Source: Athripsodes cinereus (Eukaryota > Arthropoda > Insecta > Trichoptera > Leptoceridae). Taken from it: a stretch of 64,000 nt of DNA. Of this stretch, positions 1 to 9,942 are shown one piece after another. A program made the translations under genes and the position numbers. Within the stretch, counting starts at the first letter, position 1. Every line of letters begins with the position of its first letter. The DNA lies in assembly GCA_947579605.1 (NCBI GenBank), contig OX388310.1, forward strand, positions 2,914,001 to 2,978,000, in the 5' to 3' direction. Under the pieces are notes generated by a model. It had not been told where the DNA came from, made no database searches, and was given only the letters and a program-made list of their open reading frames with translations.

Positions 1-462
1 TTAATGTACTTAATGGACACTGTGAAAACAACGATATTAATTATCGTGATAATTAGGATAATGTTTATGACAAATTTTAATATATTATGTAATGTCGACA
101 ATGAAATTGACTTAGTGTGCTTTGTGTAACCGAAATTTAACCCTTCAGATGCGAGTTTTTCTGCTAGAGTTGATGTTCGCGAGAGTCACACAAAACCACA
201 ATTTTTGCTTGTTTGTTAATTATTTCTATGAATGAGTTGTTGATAAGAGCTAAATGTATCCCCGTTGCATATGCAACTAATTACTACAATCAATAATCAT
301 CTTGCAAAGGTTTTATTTTTCTTATAAGTGTCATGGCAATAACCACCTATAATGTGACTTTCCATAGAAAAACATATGTACTATCAGCAGTGGAATAACA
401 TAAATTTTTTAATTTAATTGAAGTCATGTTTATAGAAAGTTGCAGAAATAAAAACTACTTAC

Positions 463-890
463 AATTATTTCTCTGGACATTTGTTCAAAACCTCTTCCAC
501 AGGTGGCGCTGCATTCGCTCCATTCTGACCAAGGAGTTACTTCACATTTCTTGATTTGACCAACAGGCTCTTCGATTATATCATCGAATTCATCATTATT
601 TCTTCTCCTTTCATCATTGCCCCTCCATTCTTCAGGATCTTTATATCTAGACTCTCTTGCATTGTATCTGCTCGGTTTCCTTTTATCTTTGTTGCCTCCT
701 TTATTTTTATTATGTCCATAACCTCGTCTTTCTTGCAAGTCTTCATCTAAATTATTTCCTCGCATATGTGGAGGTATGGTCGGGCCATCATATCCACTCA
801 ATGATCCATCTCCAGTTACTTTGGCCGGTCCAGGAACGTCACCGGTTAATTTGTGATTTTCCGTGTCCAAACCACCAAATTGTCCTCTGC
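463..890 (-). CDS. F-spondin-like gene, downstream exon: basic linker plus start of a TSR
   Basis: This is a 428-base internal exon. On the minus strand it is bounded by TTTCACAG before base 890 and GTAAGTAG after base 463. It starts with two bases that complete a Gly codon split with the exon at 1605-1727, and it ends on a codon boundary. It encodes about 142 residues. The first ~115 are a low-complexity linker rich in Gly, Arg, Asn, Lys and Glu. The last ~30 open a thrombospondin type-1 repeat, with CEVTPWSEWSECSATCGRGF showing the paired Trp residues and the CSxTCGxG core. The rest of the TSR must lie left of base 1. TSRs of this family act outside the cell and bind matrix or glycans. The exon may be an alternative 3' part of the spondin gene to its right, or part of a tandem paralogue. 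It is clearly coding; its gene assignment is inferred. Confidence 0.82.
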
Positions 891-1149
891 CTGTGAAATA
901 AAATAAACTTATTTGAAAAACAGCATCAACAGGAATCATTAGAGGAAGTTCTTAGACCCCATGAATCCCCAACCTTACTGAGATAAAAAGAAGAAGATAT
1001 TTTTATGTATTTCAAAATGTGATAAAAACAAATAGAAAGATAATTATTTAATAATCTTGATGAAGAATTTTGTCCTTTGATTCTTGACAAGAAATGATAA
1101 TATTTTCCAAAAATTAATACATGAAACTATTATATAAATTTTAGAATAA

Positions 1150-1510
1150 ATAATGACATCTTTTTTGGTATTGCCTTAGACGAGACTTGAACCAGCAACG
1201 TATCCGTTTCGCGAAGTATATTTTGCTTTATTAAGCTACCAAAAGGCATGCCGAAGAAGAAGAAGGCCTCAAATTTTCTCTTATAAACCAAAATGACAGC
1301 TTTACTCCACTAAACATGCCAAAACAATACCTACGCATGTTCTGTAACTATTGGCATTGTGGTTTACGATGAAAAAAATTGAAGACCTTCGGCATGTCCC
1401 CTGATAGCTTAATTGGACAAAGCACACCTCACAAAAAGGATCCGTTGATAGTTCAAATCTCGTCCAGGGCACTAGCAAATAAGGTGACATTGTCTTTTCT
1501 AAACCTCATA
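1150..1510. repeat. Head-to-head pair of tRNA-like SINE heads (foldback)
   Basis: Two tRNA-like segments face away from each other. On the minus strand about 1255-1175 there is TGGTAGCTTAATAAAGC (A box-like) followed by GGTTCAAGTCTCG (B box-like). On the plus strand about 1388-1465 there is TGATAGCTTAATTGGAC and later AGTTCAAATCTCG. The stretches between them (1253-1300 and 1355-1390) are inverted copies, including CTTCGGCATG. The whole acts as a long inverted repeat inside the intron between the two downstream spondin exons. The tRNA similarity was read by eye; the parent tRNA is not identified. Confidence 0.6.
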
Positions 1511-1604
1511 ATATGATAGTTTAATGTGTTACGTAATATTTTATCTCATATAATGGATCATTTTAAAAATAAAATCGATAACTTATGTTTAAACATTGTT
1601 TTAC

Positions 1605-1727
1605 CGAAATAAATATCTGAGTCATCGTCTTGAAGTGGAACATCAAACAGAGTTTGATTTGTTGAGAGAACTGAATTGTCTTCATCATCTTCTTCGTCTA
1701 ATATTGTATCAATCCGTTTAAGATCTT
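1605..1727 (-). CDS. F-spondin-like gene, small acidic linker exon (phase 1-1)
   Basis: This 123-base exon encodes about 40 residues, beginning DLKRIDTILDEEDDEDNS and ending DDDSDIYFG. The acceptor is CTGTTTAAAG|AAG and the donor is TTTCG|GTAAAA. The first two bases complete a codon and the last single base (G) pairs with the first two bases of the exon at 463-890, giving Gly with no frame break. The acceptor is a NAGNAG (AAGAAG), so the exon could start at 1727 or 1724 with the frame kept. There are no recognisable domain residues; it resembles the acidic spacer encoded at 8186-8354. Its phase accepts the donor of 8186-8354 directly. Confidence 0.7.
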
Positions 1728-1939
1728 CTTTAAACAGGCAGCAGCGTGCAATGGGTTAATAAACAGTTAATAAACATGCTGATGAAGTTAATGAATTATG
1801 TATGCTAAAGTTAAAGAAAAGCTCAGTAGAGGTTTAAGTTACTATGTAAGTTAATGATTATCATAATGTTGTGAGATAATTAATTTTGATCTACGCAATA
1901 TACCTACAATATTGTCGACCGATGATACTTGGTGGAATA

Positions 1940-2090
1940 AAGCACTTTTATGTAGTGCTTCCACGGTGACTTTATTTGTCGCGAACCAGTTTTCAGAAAT
2001 TTGCGTTCTCATCATCAGGCTTGCCCAAAGTGAGTTTTACGCTCGCGACCAAAAAGTCACCGCAGAAGTACTATAATATTTTTTCCTATT
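1940..2090. repeat. Foldback element, ~30-bp inverted ends
   Basis: GCTTCCACGGTGACTTTATT near 1959 and AAAGTCACCGCAGAAG near 2055 are imperfect inverted copies extending through TCGCGA on both sides. The loop holds CTCATCATCAGG. It looks like a small non-autonomous DNA element. No target duplication was identified. Confidence 0.5.
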
Positions 2091-2254
2091 TTATTTTTTA
2101 TGTTCAATAACCATTATATTAAAAAAATAAACAAAAGTAAATATTTTGAATGTAATAATTTATATAATTTACAAAGTGTGGCAGATAGTTTTAAGTCGTA
2201 TACAATAAACTATTTCTTTCATTCAATCAAGTCGTATATTCAATTCAAATAATA

Positions 2255-2330
2255 CTTTGGGTAGATGGCGCTCTTGTAGCTGCCTGAACCCATAACTTCT
2301 TCTTATAAATTAAATAATAGTTAAGAGGGC
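2255..2330 (+). repeat. 5' fragment of repeat family F
   Basis: TTGGGTAGATGGCGCTCTTG and the following AGCTGCC(T/A)GAACCCATAAC are repeated at 57045-57110, where they head a longer repeat. This copy is a fragment. Confidence 0.5.
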
Positions 2331-2714
2331 TCTACACCTCTTCTTTGTGATTTCATGCAAACGAATTAGCAAAATTACAACCATTTTATTTTTTAAATAT
2401 TATAAATTCTGGATCACATGTATGTTATTTTTTATATTAATATAATATTTTGAACATTTATAAATGCGATTTTATCATTTTAGTTTTATTTTGCTGCAAG
2501 GAATATAGTGAAAATAATTTTTGAAGATTACCGTCGCAATGATGATACGTTGAGTGGTGCTATTTTAAATAAATTATCCTTAATAATACAAGAGTGTTAA
2601 TAAAATTTTAAAACCAAGATTAATCTTAAAATATCATGAATTTTATAATACATCTTGAGTTATTTATTTACAACCCTTGGATTTTCTTAATTATTATGAC
2701 AAACTGCATACACA

Positions 2715-2890
2715 TCAAAAAATGTCCTCATAAGACGAAAGACGTCTCTCTCACAAAATAAAATCTTTAGTAGAATAAAACACCTGTTTTATTTTTTCGA
2801 TATAATTCTCCATATTGCATTTTTTATTGAAATTAAAAATGTATGGCGTAAAAATAATTTTCTTCGTAATTTTTCTTCTCTGTCTGCAAA
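2715..2890. repeat. Fragments of two dispersed repeats
   Basis: GAAAGACGTCTCTCTCA near 2739 belongs to a foldback family also seen near 13785, 16150, 38690 and 46225. The segment near 2828 containing AAAAATGTATGGCGTAAA recurs near 3655. Confidence 0.45.
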
Positions 2891-3069
2891 TTTCACTACA
2901 CAATCTTGCATCAGAACTACCTACATGAACACATTCTTATCTTCATCTTTAATAGCACAATTTTTGGTTCAATAATAATTTTCCATCTGCAAAAATAAAA
3001 TACAATTTCAAATATAATCTGTGCACGTCCGCACATTTATGTGACTGAAGATCTATCGATACATAATAT

Positions 3070-3506
3070 TAGTCGAATAATTCGGTAGTTACATGGCAAT
3101 AGGTTGTACCTCGCATTTTTTTGCGTTTTCAAGTTTGTTCCATAAAATGCTCAAAATAGTGTAATATTTTATGTGGCAAAAGGATATGTCTCTTTAAAGT
3201 CAGAATAAAGAGAGAAAAGACGTAACTTATTGACATGTAGAAAGATTGTTTTCATCAACATGGCAAAAAAACTCAAATATTTTTAAACTGCAAGAAATTA
3301 TTGAGTGAATGTTACATACATCTTGTAGAAGAAATTATTAAGAGAATGTTACATCTATCTTTTAGAAATAATAATTACCTTCATTTTGATATATAATGCT
3401 CGAAATTTGGCTGAAATATCTCTTTTGCAAACTTTGTTTTTGCTCTCCTGTAAAATTATGTTTTAGTGAGATACAACCTATTGCCATGTAACTACCGAAT
3501 TATAGT
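3070..3506. mobile_element. Non-autonomous DNA element with ~37-bp terminal inverted repeats
   Basis: AATTCGGTAGTTACATGGCA (3077 onward) is mirrored by TGCCATGTAACTACCGAATT (ending about 3501). The inverted match continues inward through AATAGGTTGTACCTC. The roughly 360 bases between contain no ORF. They do hold a local tandem duplication of about 40 bases (near 3290-3370, units around GAAATTATT...GAATGTTACAT). No transposase is present. Confidence 0.55.
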
Positions 3507-3635
3507 AAACAATAATATTAGTACACATTTCGTTCATATTACTTATAGTAATTTGGTTCTTAACATAGCAGAACCTACGGATTATTTTAGCACAATGCAA
3601 CAGGCGACGTGGGGGTAGCGCCATGACTCTCCATA

Positions 3636-3842
3636 TTGTTTTTATTTTTGAAATTAAAAATGTATGGCGTAAATAATTTTCTTCATATCTTTTCTTCACG
3701 TGAATTTGTAAGATGTTTTAATAGCCTATAGTTTATTCCGGGCGGAGAAGAATCCAACAAATCAGAGATCATTCAAATCGGTACAGCCATTCTTGAGTTA
3801 TAAGTGTTGTAACACACACGAGTTCCTTTTATATATTAGATA
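3636..3842 (+). repeat. 3' tail of a retroelement-like repeat
   Basis: The segment around AAATCGGTACAGCCATTCTT followed by GAGTTATAAGTG and TTTTATATATTAGA resembles the 3' end of widespread insect non-LTR elements, from memory of the pattern. Its upstream part repeats the sequence near 2828. It has no coding capacity. Confidence 0.4.
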
Positions 3843-4219
3843 TGGTATGTTGTTTACCGTGCATACTACATATATAACGTTATTATGTGCAATAATCAAG
3901 AATATAGCGAGTTTCACAAATTTTAAGATTCAGAAGGCCCACGGCGTGCCTAGTAGCCGGATGTGAGACCCTACTCGCTCTGTTTTTGAATTAGGAAATA
4001 AATAAATTCAGTTTATAGAATAAATACAACTTAAATTTTATTTATATGTGATAACATACTATTTTTTTATACCCATGAATATTTTTGCATATAAAGTTTT
4101 GGCTTATATTTATAAATAAAGTTATTTCATTAATTATTTGAATAATTTTCTCTGCGCCTATTAAAAATTGTTGCCTGAAACCACTAGAGCTAAATCTAAT
4201 TTGTACCTTAGGTAAGAAC

Positions 4220-4500
4220 GGCTGTTAAACATTAATTGATTTTATATATTTTTGCATTCCGACTAAAATACAGTGCAGTTTATTTAATTGTACTATTTTT
4301 AGTGTTTGCTGTGCTAAAGTTAAAATGTTAAATTATTAAAATAGAAATATACAAATTAAATCTTATCAAAATTTGTGACAATAATATTCAACCAAATTTG
4401 TTTTGTAAAAAAAGTAAGGAATAAATTATAATGTGAAATAATAGTGTAAATGCGTCCTTGAGACGATTGATAACGGCGCAATATAAATCATCCAATAATA
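4220..4500 (+). repeat. Repeat family F, 3' portion
   Basis: From GCATTCCGACTAAAATACAG to TGCGTCCTTGAGACGATT and GGCGCAATATAA, this stretch is collinear with 57150-57640. The copy at 57 kb is interrupted by a SINE and this one is not, so it marks the empty site. It has no ORF. Confidence 0.6.
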
Positions 4501-4984
4501 CTACATTTGTTTTTGAACATCATTTATTCTTTGGAAATATTTGATATAATTAATTTCAATTTCCTCAAAATAAAATATAATGTATTCAATGAAAATATGA
4601 AAATAATAATATTTAAAACATCAATAATTTCTATTGTGTTTCATAACACGAAATATTGACGCCTTTCAGGAAGTATTGAATATTCAGACTTGACACATCG
4701 CACGTAATCATAAAATATTAGAAATTATTAACACCAGGGTTAGGCGCTTCCTGTATAAATGTTCAACTTAACCGTGAACTAAATTTCGACCGAACTTTGA
4801 ACGCCTCATTTTCTGCAAACGAGTTAAGTTGCTGTGAATAAGCATAGAAATAATCCTGTAGGTCTCACAAAAATAGGACATTTAGAGTGGGGGTGATATA
4901 TATCGCTAAGATTGAGATATTTAATATTACCTTACACTTCATATTTTCTGAAAACATACCATACACATTGTGTAGAAAATTTAC

Positions 4985-5340
4985 TAATTTTTTATTGTTT
5001 AACCGGATTTGGGTGTAGATGACATAATCAATCTCGATTGGTTATGGTAAATGATATTGGTTATACCATCTGCACCCAAATCCGGTTAAACAATAAAAAA
5101 AAATTGTAAATGTTCTAAACATTTGTTGCTGATTGGTCGAACTAGCAGCCGATAAAGTATTGAACTAAATTGTTCCGGCACCATTTAAAAGGGAGATCGC
5201 GATCTATTTGAGATCTGAAATATAAGATCCCAAAAGCATGGTTGCTTCTATGGTTTGCATAAAGCGTTTCTCGATCGGTGGACCTTACATCGTGACAGTG
5301 AGAATGGTGGAATTGGTGAACGTTGTCCATGGACACCGAA
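4985..5340. mobile_element. Palindromic DNA element plus adjoining repeat
   Basis: TTGTTTAACCGGATTTGGGT (near 4998) is mirrored by ACCCAAATCCGGTTAAACAA (near 5075), a nearly perfect inverted repeat with arms of about 33 bases around a 45-base loop. The flanking part (about 5140-5290) matches 17765-17900 in inverse orientation, and that copy also ends in a CCCAAATCCAGTTAAACAATAA segment. The two are therefore related non-autonomous elements. Confidence 0.55.
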
Positions 5341-5984
5341 AGTAATCACTTAATCCAGCCTAGAGCCAATTTGTTTGTGTTGGGATGCCTTTCTCACTTC
5401 TTCCGATTATATTTTGAACAATGCTACATTTTGTAAACATAGTTCTCCAATCGAGATATTTGATTGGTTGTACAAATTGTACTCAAAAGCTTACAGAAAA
5501 TAATAAAATTATGGATATCGATTCAATGCTTTGGAGAAATTTTACTTCAACTTTAAATATATTATCTCGTAAAATTTATACACCATGGCCTTATTCATAA
5601 CATTATTATATTTACTGAAAGATGAGAAGCTTCTTCAAGGTTCGTTGAAGTTGTAATGAAACAAAACATGAATTTATTATTCAGGAAATGTCTACATTGC
5701 AAGAATAATTTTATAAAATTATCCCTGTTTATACAAAAATAATGGAATTTTAACGCTAAAATAATCTAATAACAATTTGAAGTTGAAATGTTTTTACGTC
5801 GTCTTGTTTACTTCTTAATAGAAGTGACAAATCATCTTGTAAACATGATTACATCAATAGAGATAATTGCTAGGCAAACAAGACATCATTTTAGAATAAA
5901 CATCGTTGTTTTGGAATTAACTAAATTATAAATGCGCACGAAAGTGACGCTTCAGGAAATCATCATAATTTTATTTATTACTAC

Positions 5985-6165
5985 TACTACTATACCATCA
6001 CGGCATATCCCACGAGTGGGGTAGCCAGCAGACCAGCTGCATATAAAACATGCAAGCTGTCTTCTCTGTGCCAATATAAAATTAAGACATTCAGGATGGG
6101 TGGCAAACCTCATCGTCGAATTAAAGATGTTAAATGTCTTATTTTTCGAACACCTGCCTTTTATT
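5985..6165 (-). repeat. Family X copy
   Basis: In minus orientation this copy shows the family's 3' end (TGGGATATGCCGTGATGGTA), then the CAGCTGGTCTGCTGGCTACC block, then the segment near AAGACATTCAGGATGGGTGG. The 5' part is missing or diverged. Confidence 0.7.
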
Positions 6166-6169
6166 TATT

Positions 6170-7690
6170 CCTTCGATTATATTTATATCAAAAGAAAAAT
6201 ATGAGAAATAAATAATTTGTTTATTCTAATCATCATATGGGATAGTTTTTTATTTTCTTTATGTAAAAATATGAAGTAAGGTAAGACTTAAAATTTAATT
6301 TATTTTTTTATTATACCTACTTATAATAAAAGTGGTCGATAATTTCCGGCACAGCCTTAAAATTTAAATCGAGAGATCCGGTGTTCGAATCTATTTGCTT
6401 TATCCACTATTATGACAAAAGCATAATGTCTAATGTGAAGATATTAGGGTTGCTTTTAAGTTTATTTCAAAGCTTTTTTCATCTTTTTCAACAGATAAAA
6501 ACAAAAGAAATTATAGTTCATACTTTTAAAAGGAAATGTGGATTTTAAAAGTTAATCAAATGAAAAGATTGTTATATGAACTACTCAAAGTTTTTAAATA
6601 TGTATCGATCTGGAAAGTTTGATAATATTATAATATATTCGAGTAATAACTATATTTAGCTCGCTATCGTCAAAGACTTTGTTCAACGGCAAAGTCAATC
6701 AGGTGAGAACGTAACAAAGTTTGCATATATTCAGGAGGTAGTTTATTATTGACTTAACAGCGAAAGCTGAGCACGAATTTACAAACCTTCGGTGTTGATC
6801 AAAAGATAATATTACGGTATCTCATACACAGCTTATATGAATCGAATTCCTCGTGCTCAATATTCTATCTAGTATCTACAACATTGATAGTCCATGAAAG
6901 CACAAGTTTCTTGCAGAAAGAGCTATTTATTAGTTTCTGTATCAAGGTATCGAAAACTTAAGATGGAAATATTGACAGGTAGGATCAAAGCTGGGTTATC
7001 ATAATAATATGATAGATATTGAGATATAGAGTGTGCCTTATTTTACATATTAAATGATAAGGGAGTAGATAGTTTAAAACTGATACGGTGTACGGCGTAT
7101 TTTGAAAGTTGAAGATAAGGTAAGATTGATTAGACAACAAGATAATATGATATCGCAAAGCTCAAGGAGTGGTCATAATTACCGTATATTATTATTTACT
7201 TAATGTACATTATCCTTAACTTACCTAATATTTACTAAAAATATGCTAAAAACGTACGCAAAATAATTATGTAAAAAAATAGACTTAACTGAACTGTAAA
7301 TAGCTTAATTATATACCTTTGATTTTCTAAAAATCTCAATGTGCTTTATATTTTATACGTCTTAAAATAAATTATTGAGCATCCCATCTAGTTGAAATAT
7401 ATGTAAAACGTTCACGGCTGAATGAAAGAAATCGCTTCATTGCGTGGTCTATGACTTGTACAAAAATACTTCAAGTAAAGAAAAATTAAAAGGAAATTAT
7501 TGCTTGAGTTGATGCTAATTTTATAAAACTACATACTTATATGTAAAAAAAAAACATAAATGGTTTAAATTAACTTCTTTTTTATGATTGAGTTACATGG
7601 TTTCGATTGTATAATTCAAAACCAGATTACTCAATTATGAAATTAAAAAAAAGTAGAACTCAAATCATTTGTGTTTTTTATATAAAAAAG
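6170..7690. other. Unassigned A+T-rich stretch
   Basis: I see no exon, no convincing repeat boundary and no RNA gene. If the 463-890 and 1605-1727 exons belong to the spondin gene, this is intron; otherwise it is intergenic. Confidence 0.4.
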
Positions 7691-7694
7691 GTAA

Positions 7695-7700
7695 TTTATT
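7695..7700 (-). promoter_or_regulatory. Polyadenylation signal AATAAA for the Kunitz-ending transcript
   Basis: TTTATT on the plus strand reads AATAAA on the minus strand, about 75 bases after the TAA at 7774-7776. A T-rich segment follows. It fits a short 3' UTR and supports the Kunitz exon being terminal. Confidence 0.5.
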
Positions 7701-7773
7701 ATCATATGACATGTATTCAATGCAAGTTTCATATGAAATAATAACTCAATTTACATAACATTTTAAAGTAACT

Positions 7774-7952
7774 TTAAGCACCTTTGTATGAACTACAAGC
7801 TCTGACACATTGCTGATGTGTTTCAAAGTTGTTTCTGTTCCCCTGACAGCCTGTATAGCCGAATGGTTCACAGTTCTTTGTTGAGTAGTCGAAGAACCAA
7901 CGTTCAACATATCCTCTGCACGGTCCGACTACTTTAGGAAGACTGCAGATGA
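7774..7952 (-). CDS. F-spondin-like gene, terminal exon: Kunitz/BPTI domain and stop
   Basis: This 179-base exon follows the acceptor TTATTATAG. Its first two bases complete the codon left by the C at 8186, and it ends in TAA at 7776-7774. It encodes a full Kunitz domain with six cysteines spaced as in BPTI. The inhibitory loop is VVGPCRGY, the core is WFFDYSTKNC, and the signature F-x3-GC-x6-F-x5-C is met by FGYTGCQGNRNNFETHQQC. By alignment the P1 residue is Arg and P1' is Gly, which predicts a trypsin-like serine protease target if the domain is inhibitory. The last residues are VRACSSYKGA. Kunitz domains at or near the end of F-spondin-like proteins occur in invertebrates such as C. elegans SPON-1. 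A weak donor (AAAG|GTGCTT) just before the stop would let the exon splice onward in phase 1. Confidence 0.9.
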
Positions 7953-8185
7953 CTATAATAAGCAGATTTAGTTATTGTTAATAATCTGTTGTGTTTGTGA
8001 TGGAATCCTTGTTAGTTTATTATTTTGTTAAACAATACCTATGCATGAAAGTTTGTTATTTTAATATTAATTCATGCTCAGGACATGCTTAATTCCTGAA
8101 GCAATTATTGTAAACAATATATCTGATTTGAGTAATACGAAATTATTTTGAGTAATATTAAATTAAGTCATAATTGATTACGTAC

Positions 8186-8354
8186 GTCTGGCATCAGCTT
8201 CAGATATCTCGCAGCTTGGTATGGCGCCTTCACATTCAGCTTCATGTATTAAGAGGACATGGGAACACTTGTCATCTCTCTCAGAACGTCCCTTTTCTCC
8301 GTCTTCATCTTCGTTTTCTTCTTCATCAGGATTCTCTTCTTCCTCTTCAACGCG
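8186..8354 (-). CDS. F-spondin-like gene, acidic insert and Cys-rich end of a split TSR
   Basis: This 169-base exon runs from the acceptor TTTGTCCTCAG to the donor AGAC|GTACGT. It starts on a codon boundary and ends one base into a codon. The first ~30 residues are extremely acidic, starting RVEEEEENPDEEENEDEDGE. The second half carries DDKCSHVLLIHEAEC and EGAIPSCEISEADAR, with three cysteines. These supply the C-terminal cysteine pattern that the TSR begun in the exon at 9943-10138 lacks. The TSR therefore appears split by an intron and enlarged by the acidic insertion. An alternative donor four bases on (GTAC|GTAATC) would break the frame into the Kunitz exon. Its phase-1 donor fits both the Kunitz exon and the exon at 1605-1727. 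Confidence 0.85.
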
Positions 8355-8639
8355 CTGAGGACAAAAAATGTTGGAAGTCAGAATATAATCGAGATAGTTT
8401 ATGGAATGTGTATATTTTTTTATTAATTATTATCTTGAAATGTCACCCTGCACTGAGATCATAACAGCATTTGGCCAAGGTGATTTTAGCGTGAAAAATA
8501 AAGTAAAAAAAATAAAAAAAGCAAGAGAAAAAAAACACAAAGAGATTCATTTAAGTTAAAATCTTTGTATACTTTTTTATGTATATTATATAAATTGATG
8601 AAAATGAGCATTCAAATTTATGTATATTATTACGGTTTA

Positions 8640-8705
8640 TCCCACAATTGGGATAACCAGCAGACTGACTAAATGTAATAAACATACAAGTTATCCTCTC
8701 ACATG
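8640..8705 (-). repeat. Family X fragment
   Basis: In minus orientation it shows CCAATTGTGGGATAAACCG, the CAGTCTGCTGGTTATCC block and AAGATAACTTGT-like sequence, corresponding to the 3' third of family X. Confidence 0.5.
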
Positions 8706-8808
8706 TAAAGATTTATTGATTGGAAAGTCCAAAACACTACCATAATGCTATCGACCACTTTGTTGTTATTGTCTAGAATGTTGTATTCGTATGTTTGAAA
8801 GTACACTG

Positions 8809-8995
8809 AGAAAAATACTAACGAAATTTCACAACGAATCATTGGTACGTACTATCAGATTAGGACCAGAGATAGTACAAACGATTCATTAGTACGAATC
8901 TATAATATTTACTATTCGCAAACAAATTGTTGGTAAATTTCGTTTGTAGTCGAACGACAAGTGACGCTAAAATGTGTTTTGACTAGGGCTGCTGT
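8809..8995. repeat. Foldback element fragments
   Basis: ACTAACGAAATTTCAC near 8817 and GGTAAATTTCGTTTGTAG near 8932 are inverted copies with related inner parts (CGAATCATTGGTAC / AGTACGAATC). This is followed by AAAATGTGTTTTGACTAGGG, which matches the end of the foldback element at 40048-40231. Confidence 0.45.
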
Positions 8996-9190
8996 ACATT
9001 GGTTTAAAACAATTTTATGGAAGACCATAGCATTTGTAGACTTTCTGTCAGTATATTTTTTACTAGCTATACATCGTCATTCCATTTTTTTAATAGAGCC
9101 ACTCATTACATTCTGGTTATGTGAATATTAATCAATAAAGTATGTATATAATAACTTAACTAAAGAAAAATGTTGTAAAAAAGTTGTGAA

Positions 9191-9468
9191 ACCAAGATTA
9201 ATCATAAATTATTGAAGGGTGTTTTGGTTTTGGTTGGTGCTCGGAGACGTGGACGTCCGAGGATTAAATGGCAAGATCATTTAAATCAAATCCTACAGGA
9301 CAGTCACGTGTTGAGCACATTGAACAGGAGAGCATGCATGAGGAATTGTATGACAGTGACGGAAGCGAATGATGTATGCAAAGATAGAAGGAAGTGGCGC
9401 TCGATCCTTTCTGCCTACCCCGCGAGGGAAGCGGCGTGATGGTATGTATGTATGTATGTATGTTTTGG
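9191..9468 (+). mobile_element. 5'-truncated LINE (family L1x), C-terminal tail and TATG microsatellite
   Basis: The reading frame from about 9212 to 9439 encodes GARRRGRPRIKWQDHLNQIL and then RRACMRNCMTV...VCKDRRKWRSILSAYP, ending at TGA. This is the C-terminal end of a non-LTR retrotransposon reverse transcriptase ORF, also present at 33.4-33.9 kb and 47.3-47.9 kb. The 3' end (GGCGTGATGG) is followed by about five TATG units rather than poly(A). It is a short dead copy. Confidence 0.7.
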
Positions 9469-9655
9469 TTTACACTGTGAAAATTCGTATTAAATAATTT
9501 ATAAATAATTAAAAACACTTATATTTTCACTATATTTATTTAAACTCGTACGTTTTCGCCCACTTTAATGGGCATTCTCAAGAGTACGCTAGCCTAAATA
9601 TAGTGAAAATATAACAGTGTTTTTAATTAAGTATTTATGAATTATTTACCATAAA
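9468..9655. repeat. Palindromic element, copy 1
   Basis: Inverted arms of about 55 bases (TATATTTTCACTATATTTA near 9520 and TAAATATAGTGAAAATATAA near 9593) surround a core with CACTTTAATGGGCATTCTCA. A second copy with the same layout lies at 63368-63528. There is no coding content. Confidence 0.65.
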
Positions 9656-9942
9656 TATTTTATTTCAAAAACTAACCTCTAAATACAAGAACAATATTAA
9701 CTAATTCAAATCTTTGATTACAGATGTCATAATCACAAAATGCCACTCCGGCAGTCGTTAAATGGATTCCTCGAAATCAAAACCATACACAGACTAGGAA
9801 ATAATTAGTTGCATATTAAACTGGGATATAAAAAAGGTTCTACAGGAAACCTCGTCTTATTCTGTTTTTTTGTACAACTTTCTACAACCTACAAAAAAAT
9901 AATAAATTCACCAAACAATTGAAAAAGACAAATTATACTGAC

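Noticed and set aside
1388..1470. Possible functional tRNA gene
   Set aside because: A- and B-box-like motifs are present, but the arms pair poorly and it sits in an inverted SINE-like repeat.
5142..5336. His-rich minus-strand ORF
   Set aside because: It overlaps a repeat with a relative at 17.7 kb and has no domain features.
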